A stretch of DNA of 14,880 bases from Alphaproteobacteria bacterium (GTDB lineage Bacteria > Pseudomonadota > Alphaproteobacteria > RS24), in the NCBI GenBank assembly GCA_029248825.1, contig JAQWIP010000132.1, positions 1 through 14,880 of the forward strand. The letters run 5' to 3'. Below, one piece after another: positions 1 through 7,345 of the stretch. The translations under genes were made by a program, and so were the position numbers. Position 1 is the stretch's first letter. Every line of letters starts with the position of its first letter. The notes under the pieces were generated by a model. That model made no database searches, was not told where the DNA came from, and was given only the letters and a program-made list of their open reading frames with translations.

Positions 1-908
1 GTCATCAGATAAATCATAATATTCGAGAGCAATTGGTGCCGGGTATAGCGCTTGTTGAGGTCGCGACCGCTGGGCGTGAAAATATCGCTCCAGCCGTGAA
101 ATTTCTCAATAATCCATGCCGCCACGCCGAGCGGGCTATCGCTCATCGCCAAGGCCAGCGATTGCGGCTTGGTGCCTTGCAATTGCAGATAGGCACCTTC
201 GGCTTGCATTTTGGCGGCAAAGCCTTCCGCCCATTGTATTTCTTCGGGCGTGCTGGGGGCATCGCTGCTTTGCAAGCCATACATATTGATGTGAAGGGCG
301 CTGCACCCGCCGCCTTTTTGCGGGCTATGGTGGAGGCCAAGAAGGGCGGTGACCACCGACCCCCAATCGCCGCCTTGGGCGACATAAGTGTCAAAGCCCA
401 AAACTTCGACCATTAATTTATTCCACAGCGCGGCCGTGGTGACTTGGCCAATGGGGCGTTTGGGGGCATCGGAAAACCCGTAGCCAGGCAGGCTGGGGCA
501 AATGACGCTGACGCCATCTTGTGCGTCGCCGCCATAGTTTTCCGGATGCGCCAATCGGTCGATGACATCGTGAAACTCGTAAATCGAGCCTGGCCAGCCA
601 TGCGTCATTAACACGGGGCTGGGGTTGTCGCCTGAGCCAACCTCATGGATGAAATGGATGTTCAGCCCATCCACTTCGGCGGTGAAATGCGAAAACCGGT
701 TCAGCTCATCCAGCGTGTCTTGCCAGCTATAATCGTTCAGCCAATAGGCGCAAAGCTCGCGCATATAATCGACATCGCTGCCGTAAGCCCAAATATCTTC
801 ATCGGCGCCAATTTCCATTTGCGGCGGAAAAACCGCCTGCTCAATGCGCTGGCGAATAAACGCCAAACGGTTTTCATCCGACGGCAAAGTAAAGGGCTGA
901 ACGCTCAT
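1..908 (-). CDS. Epoxide hydrolase, N-terminal part (cut by the window edge)
   Basis: The reading frame starts at ATG 906-908 and stays open to base 3, giving 302 residues; the C-terminus lies outside the window. Residues 3 to about 110 resemble the EHN domain found at the N-terminus of microsomal-type epoxide hydrolases. An alpha/beta-hydrolase fold follows, with the oxyanion-hole motif HGWPGS at residues 103-108 and the nucleophile motif QGGDWGS with Asp181. The enzyme would hydrolyse epoxides to vicinal diols through an ester intermediate on Asp181. The natural substrate cannot be told, and the acid and His of the triad are not visible. GGAG (913-916) upstream of the start fits a ribosome binding site. 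The gene lies 82 bp downstream of secA on the same strand and looks like an accessory gene beside housekeeping ones. A haloalkane dehalogenase is less likely because of the EHN region. Confidence 0.85.
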   Translation of the reverse strand, partial: MSVQPFTLPSDENRLAFIRQRIEQAVFPPQMEIGADEDIWAYGSDVDYMRELCAYWLNDYSWQDTLDELNRFSHFTAEVDGLNIHFIHEVGSGDNPSPVLMTHGWPGSIYEFHDVIDRLAHPENYGGDAQDGVSVICPSLPGYGFSDAPKRPIGQVTTAALWNKLMVEVLGFDTYVAQGGDWGSVVTALLGLHHSPQKGGGCSALHINMYGLQSSDAPSTPEEIQWAEGFAAKMQAEGAYLQLQGTKPQSLALAMSDSPLGVAAWIIEKFHGWSDIFTPSGRDLNKRYTRHQLLSNIMIYLM

Positions 909-990
909 ATGGCTCTCCATAGCGAGGGGCTAATCATCCGCCTAGTGAAAATCAGTGGCTAGCAAAAGGCAAGCCTAATTGACCAACTGA

Positions 991-3651
991 TTACTGCACC
1001 GCGCCGTGGCAATGTTTGAATTTTTTTCCCGAGCCGCAAGGGCAGGCTTGGTTGCGCCCGACTTTATTGAAGTCGACGCCGGCGTCTGATGCGGCTGCAT
1101 CGGCTCCTTGCGCGGGGTTTGGACGCGCCAGTTCAGGTGTTTCCAAAACCGGAGGCGGGGTTTCCAATTGCACATGAGCCAAAAAGCGCACCACATCGCG
1201 GCGCAGGCCAGAAAGCAAATCTGAGAACAGGGTAAAGGCTTCGAGTTTAAATTCCGATAGCGGGTCGCGCTGGCCGAAGCCGCGCAAGCCGACGATTTGG
1301 CGCAAATGTTCCAGCGTGATGAGATGCTCGCGCCAATGCTGGTCGAGCGTTTGCAAAACAATCGATTTTTCAACTTGGCGCATAACATCGGGGCCAAAGT
1401 CAGTGGCTTTGGCGGCCATCTGGCGACCCGTCGCATCGACAAGGCGCGCGGTAATTTCTTCGTCGGCAATGCCTTCTTCGTCAGCCCAATCTTTTAGCGG
1501 CAGCTCGAGGCCAAAGATTTCGCGCACCGCCTCATCAAGCCCATCGATATCCCATTGCTCGGCATAGGCTTTGGGCGGAATATGCGCTTCCACCAAATCG
1601 TCGATGAGCTGTTGGCGCATGTGGCTAATCTCGTCGTCGACGGTTTCGGCTTGCATGAAATCGACGCGCTGCTCGAACACCACTTTGCGTTGGTCGTTCA
1701 TCACATCGTCATATTTCAAAATGTTTTTGCGGATATCAAAATTGCGCGCTTCGACTTTTTGCTGCGCGCGCTCCAGCGCTTTATTGATCCACGGATGGAC
1801 AATCGCTTCGACGTCTTTTAGCCCCAAACGTTGCAACATGCCGTCCATTCGGTCGGTGCCGAAAATCCGCATCAGGTCATCATCGAGGCTGAGGAAAAAG
1901 CACGAGCGACCGGGGTCGCCTTGACGACCCGAACGACCGCGCAGCTGATTATCAATGCGGCGACTTTCGTGGCGCTCGGTGCCGATGACACATAGCCCGC
2001 CCGCCGCAATGGCTTGCTCTTTGAGGGTTGAAATTTCGGCTTCTACGCCAGCTTGCTTTTTGTCGCGCGCGTCGCCTTCCAGCCCCTCTAATTCTATCGC
2101 TAGGCGCATTTCCACATTGCCGCCAAGCTGAATATCGGTGCCGCGACCCGCCATATTGGTGGCAATGGTCACCGCGCCTGGCACGCCGGCCAGAGAAATA
2201 ATTTGCGCCTCTTGCTCGTGATAGCGCGCGTTTAAAACATTGTGCTTAATCTTGTGTTTTTTCAGCGCCGCCGACAGAGCTTCGGATTTATCAATCGATG
2301 TGGTGCCGACCAAAACCGGCTGGCCATTGGTTTGGCATTCCATCACCAGCTCGGCCACGGCGGCGAATTTTTCTTCCGCCGTGCGATAAATCGCATCGTC
2401 TTCGTCGAGGCGGGCAATCGGGGTGTTGGTTGGCACTTCAATGACATCGAGGCCATAAATGTCCATAAATTCATCGGCCTCGGTCAAAGCCGTGCCGGTC
2501 ATGCCCGAGAGGGTTTCATAAAGGCGGAAGAAATTTTGGAAGGTAATCGAGGCCAGCGTTTGGTTCTCGGGCTGAATGGCCACATGTTCTTTGGCTTCCA
2601 ACGCTTGGTGCAAGCCATCGGAGAAGCGGCGACCTTCCATCATCCGTCCGGTAAATTCGTCGATGATGATAACTTGGCCAGCTTCGCCCGTGCCGCGCAC
2701 GATATAGTCGCGGTCTTTTTGAAACAAGACATGGGCTTTCAACGCATTGGTGACGTGATGCACCAGCGTGGCATTGTGCAAATCATAAATCGAGCTGTTT
2801 TCTTCGAGCAAACCCGCTTGGCGCAGCAGCGTTTCCATATGCTCATTGCCGGCTTCGCTCAAGTTCACTTGGCGGGATTTTTCGTCCAGCTCATAATCTT
2901 CTGGAGTTAGCTGCGGCGCGAAAGCATCGACGCTCACATAAAGCTCGGACTTGTCTTCCAGCGGCCCAGAGATAATCAGCGGTGTGCGCGCCTCGTCGAT
3001 GAGAATACTATCGACCTCATCGACAATGGCAAAGCCATGGCCGCGCTGCGACATTTCCTCGAGCGAATATTTCATATTGTCGCGCAAGTAATCAAAGCCC
3101 AGCTCATTATTGGTCGCATAGGTAATGTCGGCGGCATAGGCGTGTTTGCGCTCGTCATCATCCATCTCATGGGTGATGCAGCTAACCCGCAGCCCCATGG
3201 CTTCATGCACTTGGCGCATCCAATTGGCATCGCGCTGCGCCAGATAATCATTGACCGTGACCACATGCACCGGCTCGCCCGTCAGGGCATTTAGATAGCA
3301 TGGCAGGGTGGCGACGAGGGTTTTACCTTCGCCGGTTTTCATTTCGGAAATCTTGCCATCGTGCAAAGCCATGCCGCCCACGAGCTGCATATCATAATGG
3401 CGTTGGCCGAGGGTGCGTCGGGCGGCTTCGCGCACGGCGGCAAAGGCTTCTTCCAGCAAATCATCCAGCGTCTCGCCATTGGCGAGGCGGGCTTTAAATT
3501 CTTCGGTTTTGGCTTTTAGGGCTTCGTCATCTAGCGCTTGAAATTCTGGCTCCAGCGCGTTGATAGCTTCGAGACGGGCGATATAGCCACGAAGCTTGCG
3601 CTCATTAAGCGAGCCGAAAAAACGTTTCGCCAGCGAAGAAAGACCGAGCAT
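991..3651 (-). CDS. secA: Preprotein translocase ATPase SecA
   Basis: A complete SecA of 886 residues, the usual length. This is the ATPase motor that drives unfolded preproteins through SecYEG at the inner membrane. The sequence shows Walker A MKTGEGKT (104-111), the Walker B/DEAD-like VDEVD (210-214), TNMAGRGTD (498-506) and the arginine-finger motif RGRSGRQGDPG (571-581). At the C-terminus is the zinc-binding tail CPCGSGKKFKHCH, with Cys870, Cys872, Cys881 and His882, which in known SecA proteins helps bind SecB and phospholipid. The start is the ATG at 3649-3651, preceded by AGGGG (3658-3662) at a spacing of 6. It is transcribed divergently from the parvulin gene; a probable promoter sits at 3694-3722. 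With so short a leader there is no room for a SecM-like regulatory gene upstream. Confidence 0.98.
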   Translation of the reverse strand: MLGLSSLAKRFFGSLNERKLRGYIARLEAINALEPEFQALDDEALKAKTEEFKARLANGETLDDLLEEAFAAVREAARRTLGQRHYDMQLVGGMALHDGKISEMKTGEGKTLVATLPCYLNALTGEPVHVVTVNDYLAQRDANWMRQVHEAMGLRVSCITHEMDDDERKHAYAADITYATNNELGFDYLRDNMKYSLEEMSQRGHGFAIVDEVDSILIDEARTPLIISGPLEDKSELYVSVDAFAPQLTPEDYELDEKSRQVNLSEAGNEHMETLLRQAGLLEENSSIYDLHNATLVHHVTNALKAHVLFQKDRDYIVRGTGEAGQVIIIDEFTGRMMEGRRFSDGLHQALEAKEHVAIQPENQTLASITFQNFFRLYETLSGMTGTALTEADEFMDIYGLDVIEVPTNTPIARLDEDDAIYRTAEEKFAAVAELVMECQTNGQPVLVGTTSIDKSEALSAALKKHKIKHNVLNARYHEQEAQIISLAGVPGAVTIATNMAGRGTDIQLGGNVEMRLAIELEGLEGDARDKKQAGVEAEISTLKEQAIAAGGLCVIGTERHESRRIDNQLRGRSGRQGDPGRSCFFLSLDDDLMRIFGTDRMDGMLQRLGLKDVEAIVHPWINKALERAQQKVEARNFDIRKNILKYDDVMNDQRKVVFEQRVDFMQAETVDDEISHMRQQLIDDLVEAHIPPKAYAEQWDIDGLDEAVREIFGLELPLKDWADEEGIADEEITARLVDATGRQMAAKATDFGPDVMRQVEKSIVLQTLDQHWREHLITLEHLRQIVGLRGFGQRDPLSEFKLEAFTLFSDLLSGLRRDVVRFLAHVQLETPPPVLETPELARPNPAQGADAAASDAGVDFNKVGRNQACPCGSGKKFKHCHGAVQ

Positions 3652-3693
3652 GGAGGACCCCTAAAAAATGGCTTCATCGTAAAGCCTCTAGCT

Positions 3694-3722
3694 GATGTAG
3701 GGAACCCGATGCTCAGTGTCAA
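3694..3722 (-). promoter_or_regulatory. Probable sigma70-type promoter of secA
   Basis: On the minus strand a perfect -35 box TTGACA (3717-3722) is followed, after exactly 17 bp, by TACATC (3694-3699), a weak match to the -10 consensus. Transcription would begin near 3687 and leave a leader of about 36 nt before the secA start. The call rests on the -35 box and the spacing. Confidence 0.5.
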
Positions 3723-3827
3723 TTGGGCTTGGTGTATTTTAGCGCCCGCTCAACCTAGCTGTCGCGACCTTGCGCCTATCAAAAGCACTTGTTTCTTGTG
3801 CCTGCGCCAGCCAATATGGCGCCATCG

Positions 3828-3851
3828 CATATAGCCTTACATATAGCCTTA
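3828..3851. repeat. Perfect tandem 12-bp repeat upstream of the parvulin gene
   Basis: CATATAGCCTTA occurs twice with no gap (3828-3839 and 3840-3851), ending where the Shine-Dalgarno region of the next gene begins. Each unit contains TATAG, so either copy could contribute a -10-like element, but I see no convincing -35 box at the right distance. A perfect 10-bp palindrome ATGGCGCCAT (3816-3825) lies just upstream. Confidence 0.8.
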
Positions 3852-3868
3852 GGAAAGAAGCCGTAATT

Positions 3869-4702
3869 ATGTTGCCGAATTTTTATCTCCGACCTGTTTT
3901 TTGTTTTCTTCTCGCCAGCCTGTTTTGGCTGCCCCCGAGCGCCCAAGCGCAAAAGCTGCCCAATGGCACGGTCGCTACCATTAATGGCATTTCCATTACC
4001 TATGAAGACTTGGCGATGGCCGAGGGGGAGCTGGCAAATCTCATCGGCCAAATGAATGAGCAGCAGCGTTTCGAGGCTTTGCTGGGCTATGTGATGGACC
4101 GGGTTTTGGTTTCCGAGGCGGCTAAAAAAGCTGGCGTAGAAGACGACCCGACTTTCTTGCAACGCAATGCTTTCACCCAGCGCAAAGATTTGCATGATAT
4201 TTTCATCAGTCAAAAACTGGTTGAGAAAATCACCGATGCCAAAGTCGACGCCTATTACAAAGAAAATATCGTCAAAGGCTCGCGCCAAGAAGAAATTCGC
4301 GCCCGCCATATTTTGCTCGATAGTAAAGACATGGCCGATGCGGTTTTGGCGTCGCTGAGCGGTGGCGCAGATTTTGCTCAATTGGCCAAAGAGCGCTCAA
4401 AAGGCCCAAGCGGGGCCAGCGGCGGCGACCTTGGATATTTTGGTCGCGACTCAATGGTGGCAGAATTTTCCGAAGCGGCTTTTAAGTTGAAAAAAGGCGA
4501 CATCTCGCAGCCCGTTAAAACGCAATTCGGGTGGCATATTATTAAGCTGGAAGACAAGCGCGCCAAGCCAACGCCCAAGCTTGAGCAAGTGCGGGGGCAG
4601 ATTTATCAACTGCTCATCGGCGAGGCTCGCCGCGAGATTTATGAAGAAATGCGCGAAAAAGCTGACGTGAAATTTATCAATGTCGCGCCTGTGTCTGAAT
4701 AA
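3869..4702 (+). CDS. Secreted parvulin-type peptidyl-prolyl cis-trans isomerase
   Basis: A periplasmic PpiC/SurA-type prolyl isomerase of 277 residues, likely to help fold exported proteins. Residues 1-27 form a signal peptide with a hydrophobic core (FCFLLASLFWLPP) and a signal peptidase I site SAQA before Gln28. An N-terminal helical region (about 35-135) resembles the chaperone part of SurA-like proteins. The parvulin domain spans about 141-229, with the conserved histidines His147 (in RARHILL) and His223 (in GWHIIK). I chose ATG 3869 because it gives a clean signal peptide and has AGGAAAG (3851-3857) upstream; an in-frame TTG at 3770 would add 33 residues before the signal. The argJ start follows 14 bp after the stop, so the two are probably cotranscribed. 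The same order beside secA is common in alphaproteobacteria. Confidence 0.9.
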   Translation: MLPNFYLRPVFCFLLASLFWLPPSAQAQKLPNGTVATINGISITYEDLAMAEGELANLIGQMNEQQRFEALLGYVMDRVLVSEAAKKAGVEDDPTFLQRNAFTQRKDLHDIFISQKLVEKITDAKVDAYYKENIVKGSRQEEIRARHILLDSKDMADAVLASLSGGADFAQLAKERSKGPSGASGGDLGYFGRDSMVAEFSEAAFKLKKGDISQPVKTQFGWHIIKLEDKRAKPTPKLEQVRGQIYQLLIGEARREIYEEMREKADVKFINVAPVSE

Positions 4703-4716
4703 TCTGAGGAACTAGC

Positions 4717-5982
4717 ATGACCGCTAAAAAATCCCCATCGACCCTATCGCCTTTGGCGCCCAAGAGGTTTGCCAAATTGCCGGCGCTGGCAGGCGTGGAG
4801 GTGCAGGCCATGGCCAGCGGCTCGCGCTATCGTGGGCGCGATGATTTGGTCCTGCTGCGGTTTAGCAAAACCACCACTGTGGCAGGCGTGTTTACCAGCT
4901 CGAAAATGCCTTCGGCGGCGGTCGATTTATCGCGCGCCCATTTGGCAGGCGGCAAAGCCCGCGCCTTGGTGGTCAATGCGGGCAATGCCAATGCGTTTAC
5001 CGGAAAAGCAGGCGCCAAAGCGGCACTCGATACGGCCAAAGGCGCGGCCAAATTAGTCGACTGTAAGCCCAGCGATGTTTTCATTGCCTCCACGGGCGTC
5101 ATCGGCGAAGACTTAGACCCTGCGCCCCTCGTGGCGGCTTTGCACCAAGGTGCTGGCAAAAGCGATTGGCTGGATGCGGCGCGCGCCATTATGACGACCG
5201 ATACATTTCCCAAATTGGTCACGCGAAAAGCCAAATTCGACAAGCAGGAAATCACGCTAAACGCCATCGCCAAAGGCTCGGGCATGATTGCCCCCGATAT
5301 GGCAACTTTACTGGCATTTGTTTTCACCGATGCCAGCGTGCCAGCCGGCGTGTTGCAAAAACTATTGGCCGAGGCCAATGGTCAAAGTTTGAATTGTGTC
5401 ACCGTCGATGGCGATACGTCGACGTCCGATACATGTTTGATGTTTGCCACCGGCGATAAAAAATTAGGCGGCGCGCCTTTGCGCTCGCTCGATGACAAAC
5501 GCCTTGCGCCTTTGCGCGCCGCTTTGGCCGATTTGATGCAAGATCTGGCGGTGCAAGTGGCCAGCGATGGCGAGGGCGTTTCCAAGCTGATAACCATTGA
5601 CGTGGCTGGCGCCGAAAACGATGCGGCGGCACGCCAAATTGGCTTGGCCATCGGCAATTCACCTTTGGTGAAAACCGCCGTGGCGGGCGAGGATGCCAAT
5701 TGGGGACGCATTGTTATGGCCATCGGCAAATCTGGCGAAGCGGCCGAACGCGACCGTTTGTCTATCGATATTGGCGGCGTGCAAGTGGCGCGAAAAGGGC
5801 GCGCCGTGGCCGGCTATGACGAGCGCCCCGTGGCCAAACATATGCGGGGAGCCCATGTGCATATTCGGGTCGATGTCGGCGTGCAGGTGAAATCAAAAAA
5901 TAAAGCTAAAGGGCAAGCGCGCATTTGGGCCAGCGATTTAACGCATGGCTATATTGATATCAATGCCGACTACCGCAGCTGA
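4717..5982 (+). CDS. argJ: Bifunctional ornithine acetyltransferase / N-acetylglutamate synthase ArgJ
   Basis: ArgJ recycles the acetyl group from N-acetylornithine to glutamate in arginine biosynthesis; bifunctional members can also use acetyl-CoA. The 421-residue length is normal. ArgJ cuts itself at an Ala-Thr bond, here Ala196-Thr197 in the motif KGSGMIAPDMATLL (186-199), and Thr197 becomes the nucleophile of the beta chain. Other conserved stretches are STGVIGE (125-131), DGDTSTSDT (231-239), GEDANWGR (324-331) and the C-terminal NADYRS. GAGGA (4706-4710) stands 6 nt before the ATG. The gene is 14 bp from the parvulin gene and its end overlaps the likely mutT start, so all three look cotranscribed. 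Whether it is mono- or bifunctional cannot be decided from sequence alone. Confidence 0.97.
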   Translation: MTAKKSPSTLSPLAPKRFAKLPALAGVEVQAMASGSRYRGRDDLVLLRFSKTTTVAGVFTSSKMPSAAVDLSRAHLAGGKARALVVNAGNANAFTGKAGAKAALDTAKGAAKLVDCKPSDVFIASTGVIGEDLDPAPLVAALHQGAGKSDWLDAARAIMTTDTFPKLVTRKAKFDKQEITLNAIAKGSGMIAPDMATLLAFVFTDASVPAGVLQKLLAEANGQSLNCVTVDGDTSTSDTCLMFATGDKKLGGAPLRSLDDKRLAPLRAALADLMQDLAVQVASDGEGVSKLITIDVAGAENDAAARQIGLAIGNSPLVKTAVAGEDANWGRIVMAIGKSGEAAERDRLSIDIGGVQVARKGRAVAGYDERPVAKHMRGAHVHIRVDVGVQVKSKNKAKGQARIWASDLTHGYIDINADYRS

Positions 5983-6376
5983 TATGTTGTTGGTCGTCGC
6001 CTGTGCGCTGGTCGATCCGGAGGGGCGCGTCTTGGTGGCACAGCGCCCGAGCGGAAAATCCATGGCCGGACTGTGGGAGTTTCCAGGCGGCAAAATAGAG
6101 CGCGGCGAAACGCCCGAAGCGGCGCTCATTCGCGAGCTGAAAGAAGAGCTATCCATCGATGTGACGGCGGCGTGTTTGGCGCCTTTGAGTTTTGCCAGCC
6201 ATGCCTATGATGCGTTTCATTTGCTGATGCCGCTATATGTTTGTCGCAAATGGGGCGGCCAAATCATGCCGCGCGAAGGCCAAGCCGTGACGTGGAAAAA
6301 ACCGCGCCAACTGTTCGACATGGAAATGCCGCCCGCCGATGTGCCGCTTATCGCCGCGCTTCGCGACGCAATTTAA
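5963..6376 (+). CDS. mutT: MutT-type Nudix hydrolase
   Basis: A Nudix hydrolase of 137 residues, likely to hydrolyse oxidised dGTP (8-oxo-dGTP) and so prevent AT to CG transversions. The Nudix box runs from Gly43 to Ile65 (GGKIERGETPEAALIRELKEELSI, read from residue 42 in two parts: GGKIERGETPEA then ALIRELKEELSI). The metal-binding REL-x-EE core is intact at 57-62, but the usual Gly near the end of the box is Ser64. The LWEFPGGK segment before the box is typical of MutT. Three in-frame ATGs are possible: 5945, 5963 and 5984. I prefer 5963, which gives a short lead of the kind seen in relatives; 5984 lies within a TGATATG junction after the argJ stop and would suit translational coupling. None has a strong Shine-Dalgarno sequence. 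The gene converges on the methyltransferase gene with 9 bp between stops. Confidence 0.88.
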   Translation: MPTTAADMLLVVACALVDPEGRVLVAQRPSGKSMAGLWEFPGGKIERGETPEAALIRELKEELSIDVTAACLAPLSFASHAYDAFHLLMPLYVCRKWGGQIMPREGQAVTWKKPRQLFDMEMPPADVPLIAALRDAI

Positions 6377-6385
6377 ACCGTCAAA

Positions 6386-7288
6386 TCAAGTGGGCGTTTC
6401 GCCGGTAATTGGGCTTTCGTCGAAACGGGTAATCGGCGCGCCGGGTTCGTGTTTTTTGGGCTCGGTGGACTGGGGAGAAAACCCTGCCAGATAACAAATT
6501 TCAAATTCAGCCACGGCCCTGTCGTCCTCTTGGGTGGCGGCGTGAAAGCGCGCCAATGCGTCTTGCAAGACATCGCGGCGCAAGGCTGATTTGACGCGCG
6601 TGGTTAAAATATTGCTCTCGCCCATGCCGCGCAAATCGCGCAAGACAGACAGCGGCTGTTGGTAACGCACGCGCAGCACATCGCTATCGGCAACGGGCAA
6701 ATGAAACCCCGCGCGCTGCATGAGGCCAGCCAAATCTCGCAAATCCGCGAAAGGATGAATATGCGGGCGCACGCCGCCGAGAATTTCTGTTTGGCTTTCC
6801 AGAAATGCGGTTTGTAAGGCGCGCAAGTTTTCATTGCCGGGCAAAGCCGCCAGAAAAACCCCATCGGGCTTTAGCGCTCGACAGATTTGCACCAAAGCGC
6901 CGGGCAAATCATTGACGTGATGCAAGCCCCAAAAGGAGACGATGAGGTCGAGGCTTTGGGGTTTGAGCGGCAAGCGTTCTTCGTCTAGCACGAGGCCGCC
7001 CTGAGGCAGCATGGCGGCGGTGATATCGGCCTCAATCCAAGTGTTGATTTTGGCCGCGCTATGGTTGCCAATCAAGTTTTCGGCTTTCAGCTTGGCGCCC
7101 AAATATCCGGTGGAGGCGCCAAGGCAGAGGGCGGTTTCAAAGCGGCGGTTCTGCACTTTAATGCGGTCGAGCAAATCTTCGGCCGTGCGCTGCAAAAGAA
7201 AATCAAAGCCGGGCAATCCCTTGGCGGCACGGGTTCGATTGCGCCTTAGGGCAGCGCGATCAAAAATATTTGGGACATTGGCATTCAT
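6386..7288 (-). CDS. SAM-dependent methyltransferase-fold protein, NDUFAF5/BioC-like
   Basis: A class I SAM-fold protein of 300 residues. Its N-terminus (NIFDRAALRRNRTRAA, 7-22) and the segment DLIVSFWGLHHVNDLPGAL (114-132) match the alphaproteobacterial relatives of mitochondrial NDUFAF5, which hydroxylates an arginine of a complex I subunit; the same broad group includes BioC, the malonyl-ACP methyltransferase of biotin synthesis. Motif I is degenerate, LCLGASTGYLG (54-64), rather than the usual D-x-G-x-G-x-G. The function is therefore open: complex I assembly factor, or an O-methyltransferase. The last 30 or so residues are polar and probably disordered. I chose ATG 7286-7288 to match the family N-terminus; a GTG at 7340-7342 would add 18 residues. 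No clear Shine-Dalgarno is visible. It is divergent from comF. Confidence 0.85.
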   Translation of the reverse strand: MNANVPNIFDRAALRRNRTRAAKGLPGFDFLLQRTAEDLLDRIKVQNRRFETALCLGASTGYLGAKLKAENLIGNHSAAKINTWIEADITAAMLPQGGLVLDEERLPLKPQSLDLIVSFWGLHHVNDLPGALVQICRALKPDGVFLAALPGNENLRALQTAFLESQTEILGGVRPHIHPFADLRDLAGLMQRAGFHLPVADSDVLRVRYQQPLSVLRDLRGMGESNILTTRVKSALRRDVLQDALARFHAATQEDDRAVAEFEICYLAGFSPQSTEPKKHEPGAPITRFDESPITGETPT

Positions 7289-7315
7289 TCTAGGCAGTAT
7301 GGCATTTATGACTTT

Positions 7316-7325
7316 AAAAAAAAAA
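7316..7325. repeat. A10 homopolymer at the 5' end of comF
   Basis: Ten consecutive A residues lie between ATG codons at 7299 and 7308, which read MAFMTLKKK and then stop, and the comF frame, which is open upstream but has no ATG there. One extra A would join them. See the finding on this site. Confidence 0.9.
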
Positions 7326-7345
7326 TAAACTTCGTCCGCCACGCT

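Noticed and set aside
955..985. AGGCTTGCCT followed by TTTT on the minus strand as a secA terminator
   Set aside because: The stem is 4 bp with a 2-nt loop, too small for a credible terminator.
2242..2910. A 222-codon open frame antisense to secA
   Set aside because: It is a frame shadow of a well-conserved gene; the protein looks like no family and its residue pattern follows the secA codons.
3300..3834. Open frames on the plus strand across the secA start and the upstream gap, including one at 3538-3834
   Set aside because: They overlap the conserved secA N-terminus, lack homology that I recognise and have no good ribosome binding site.
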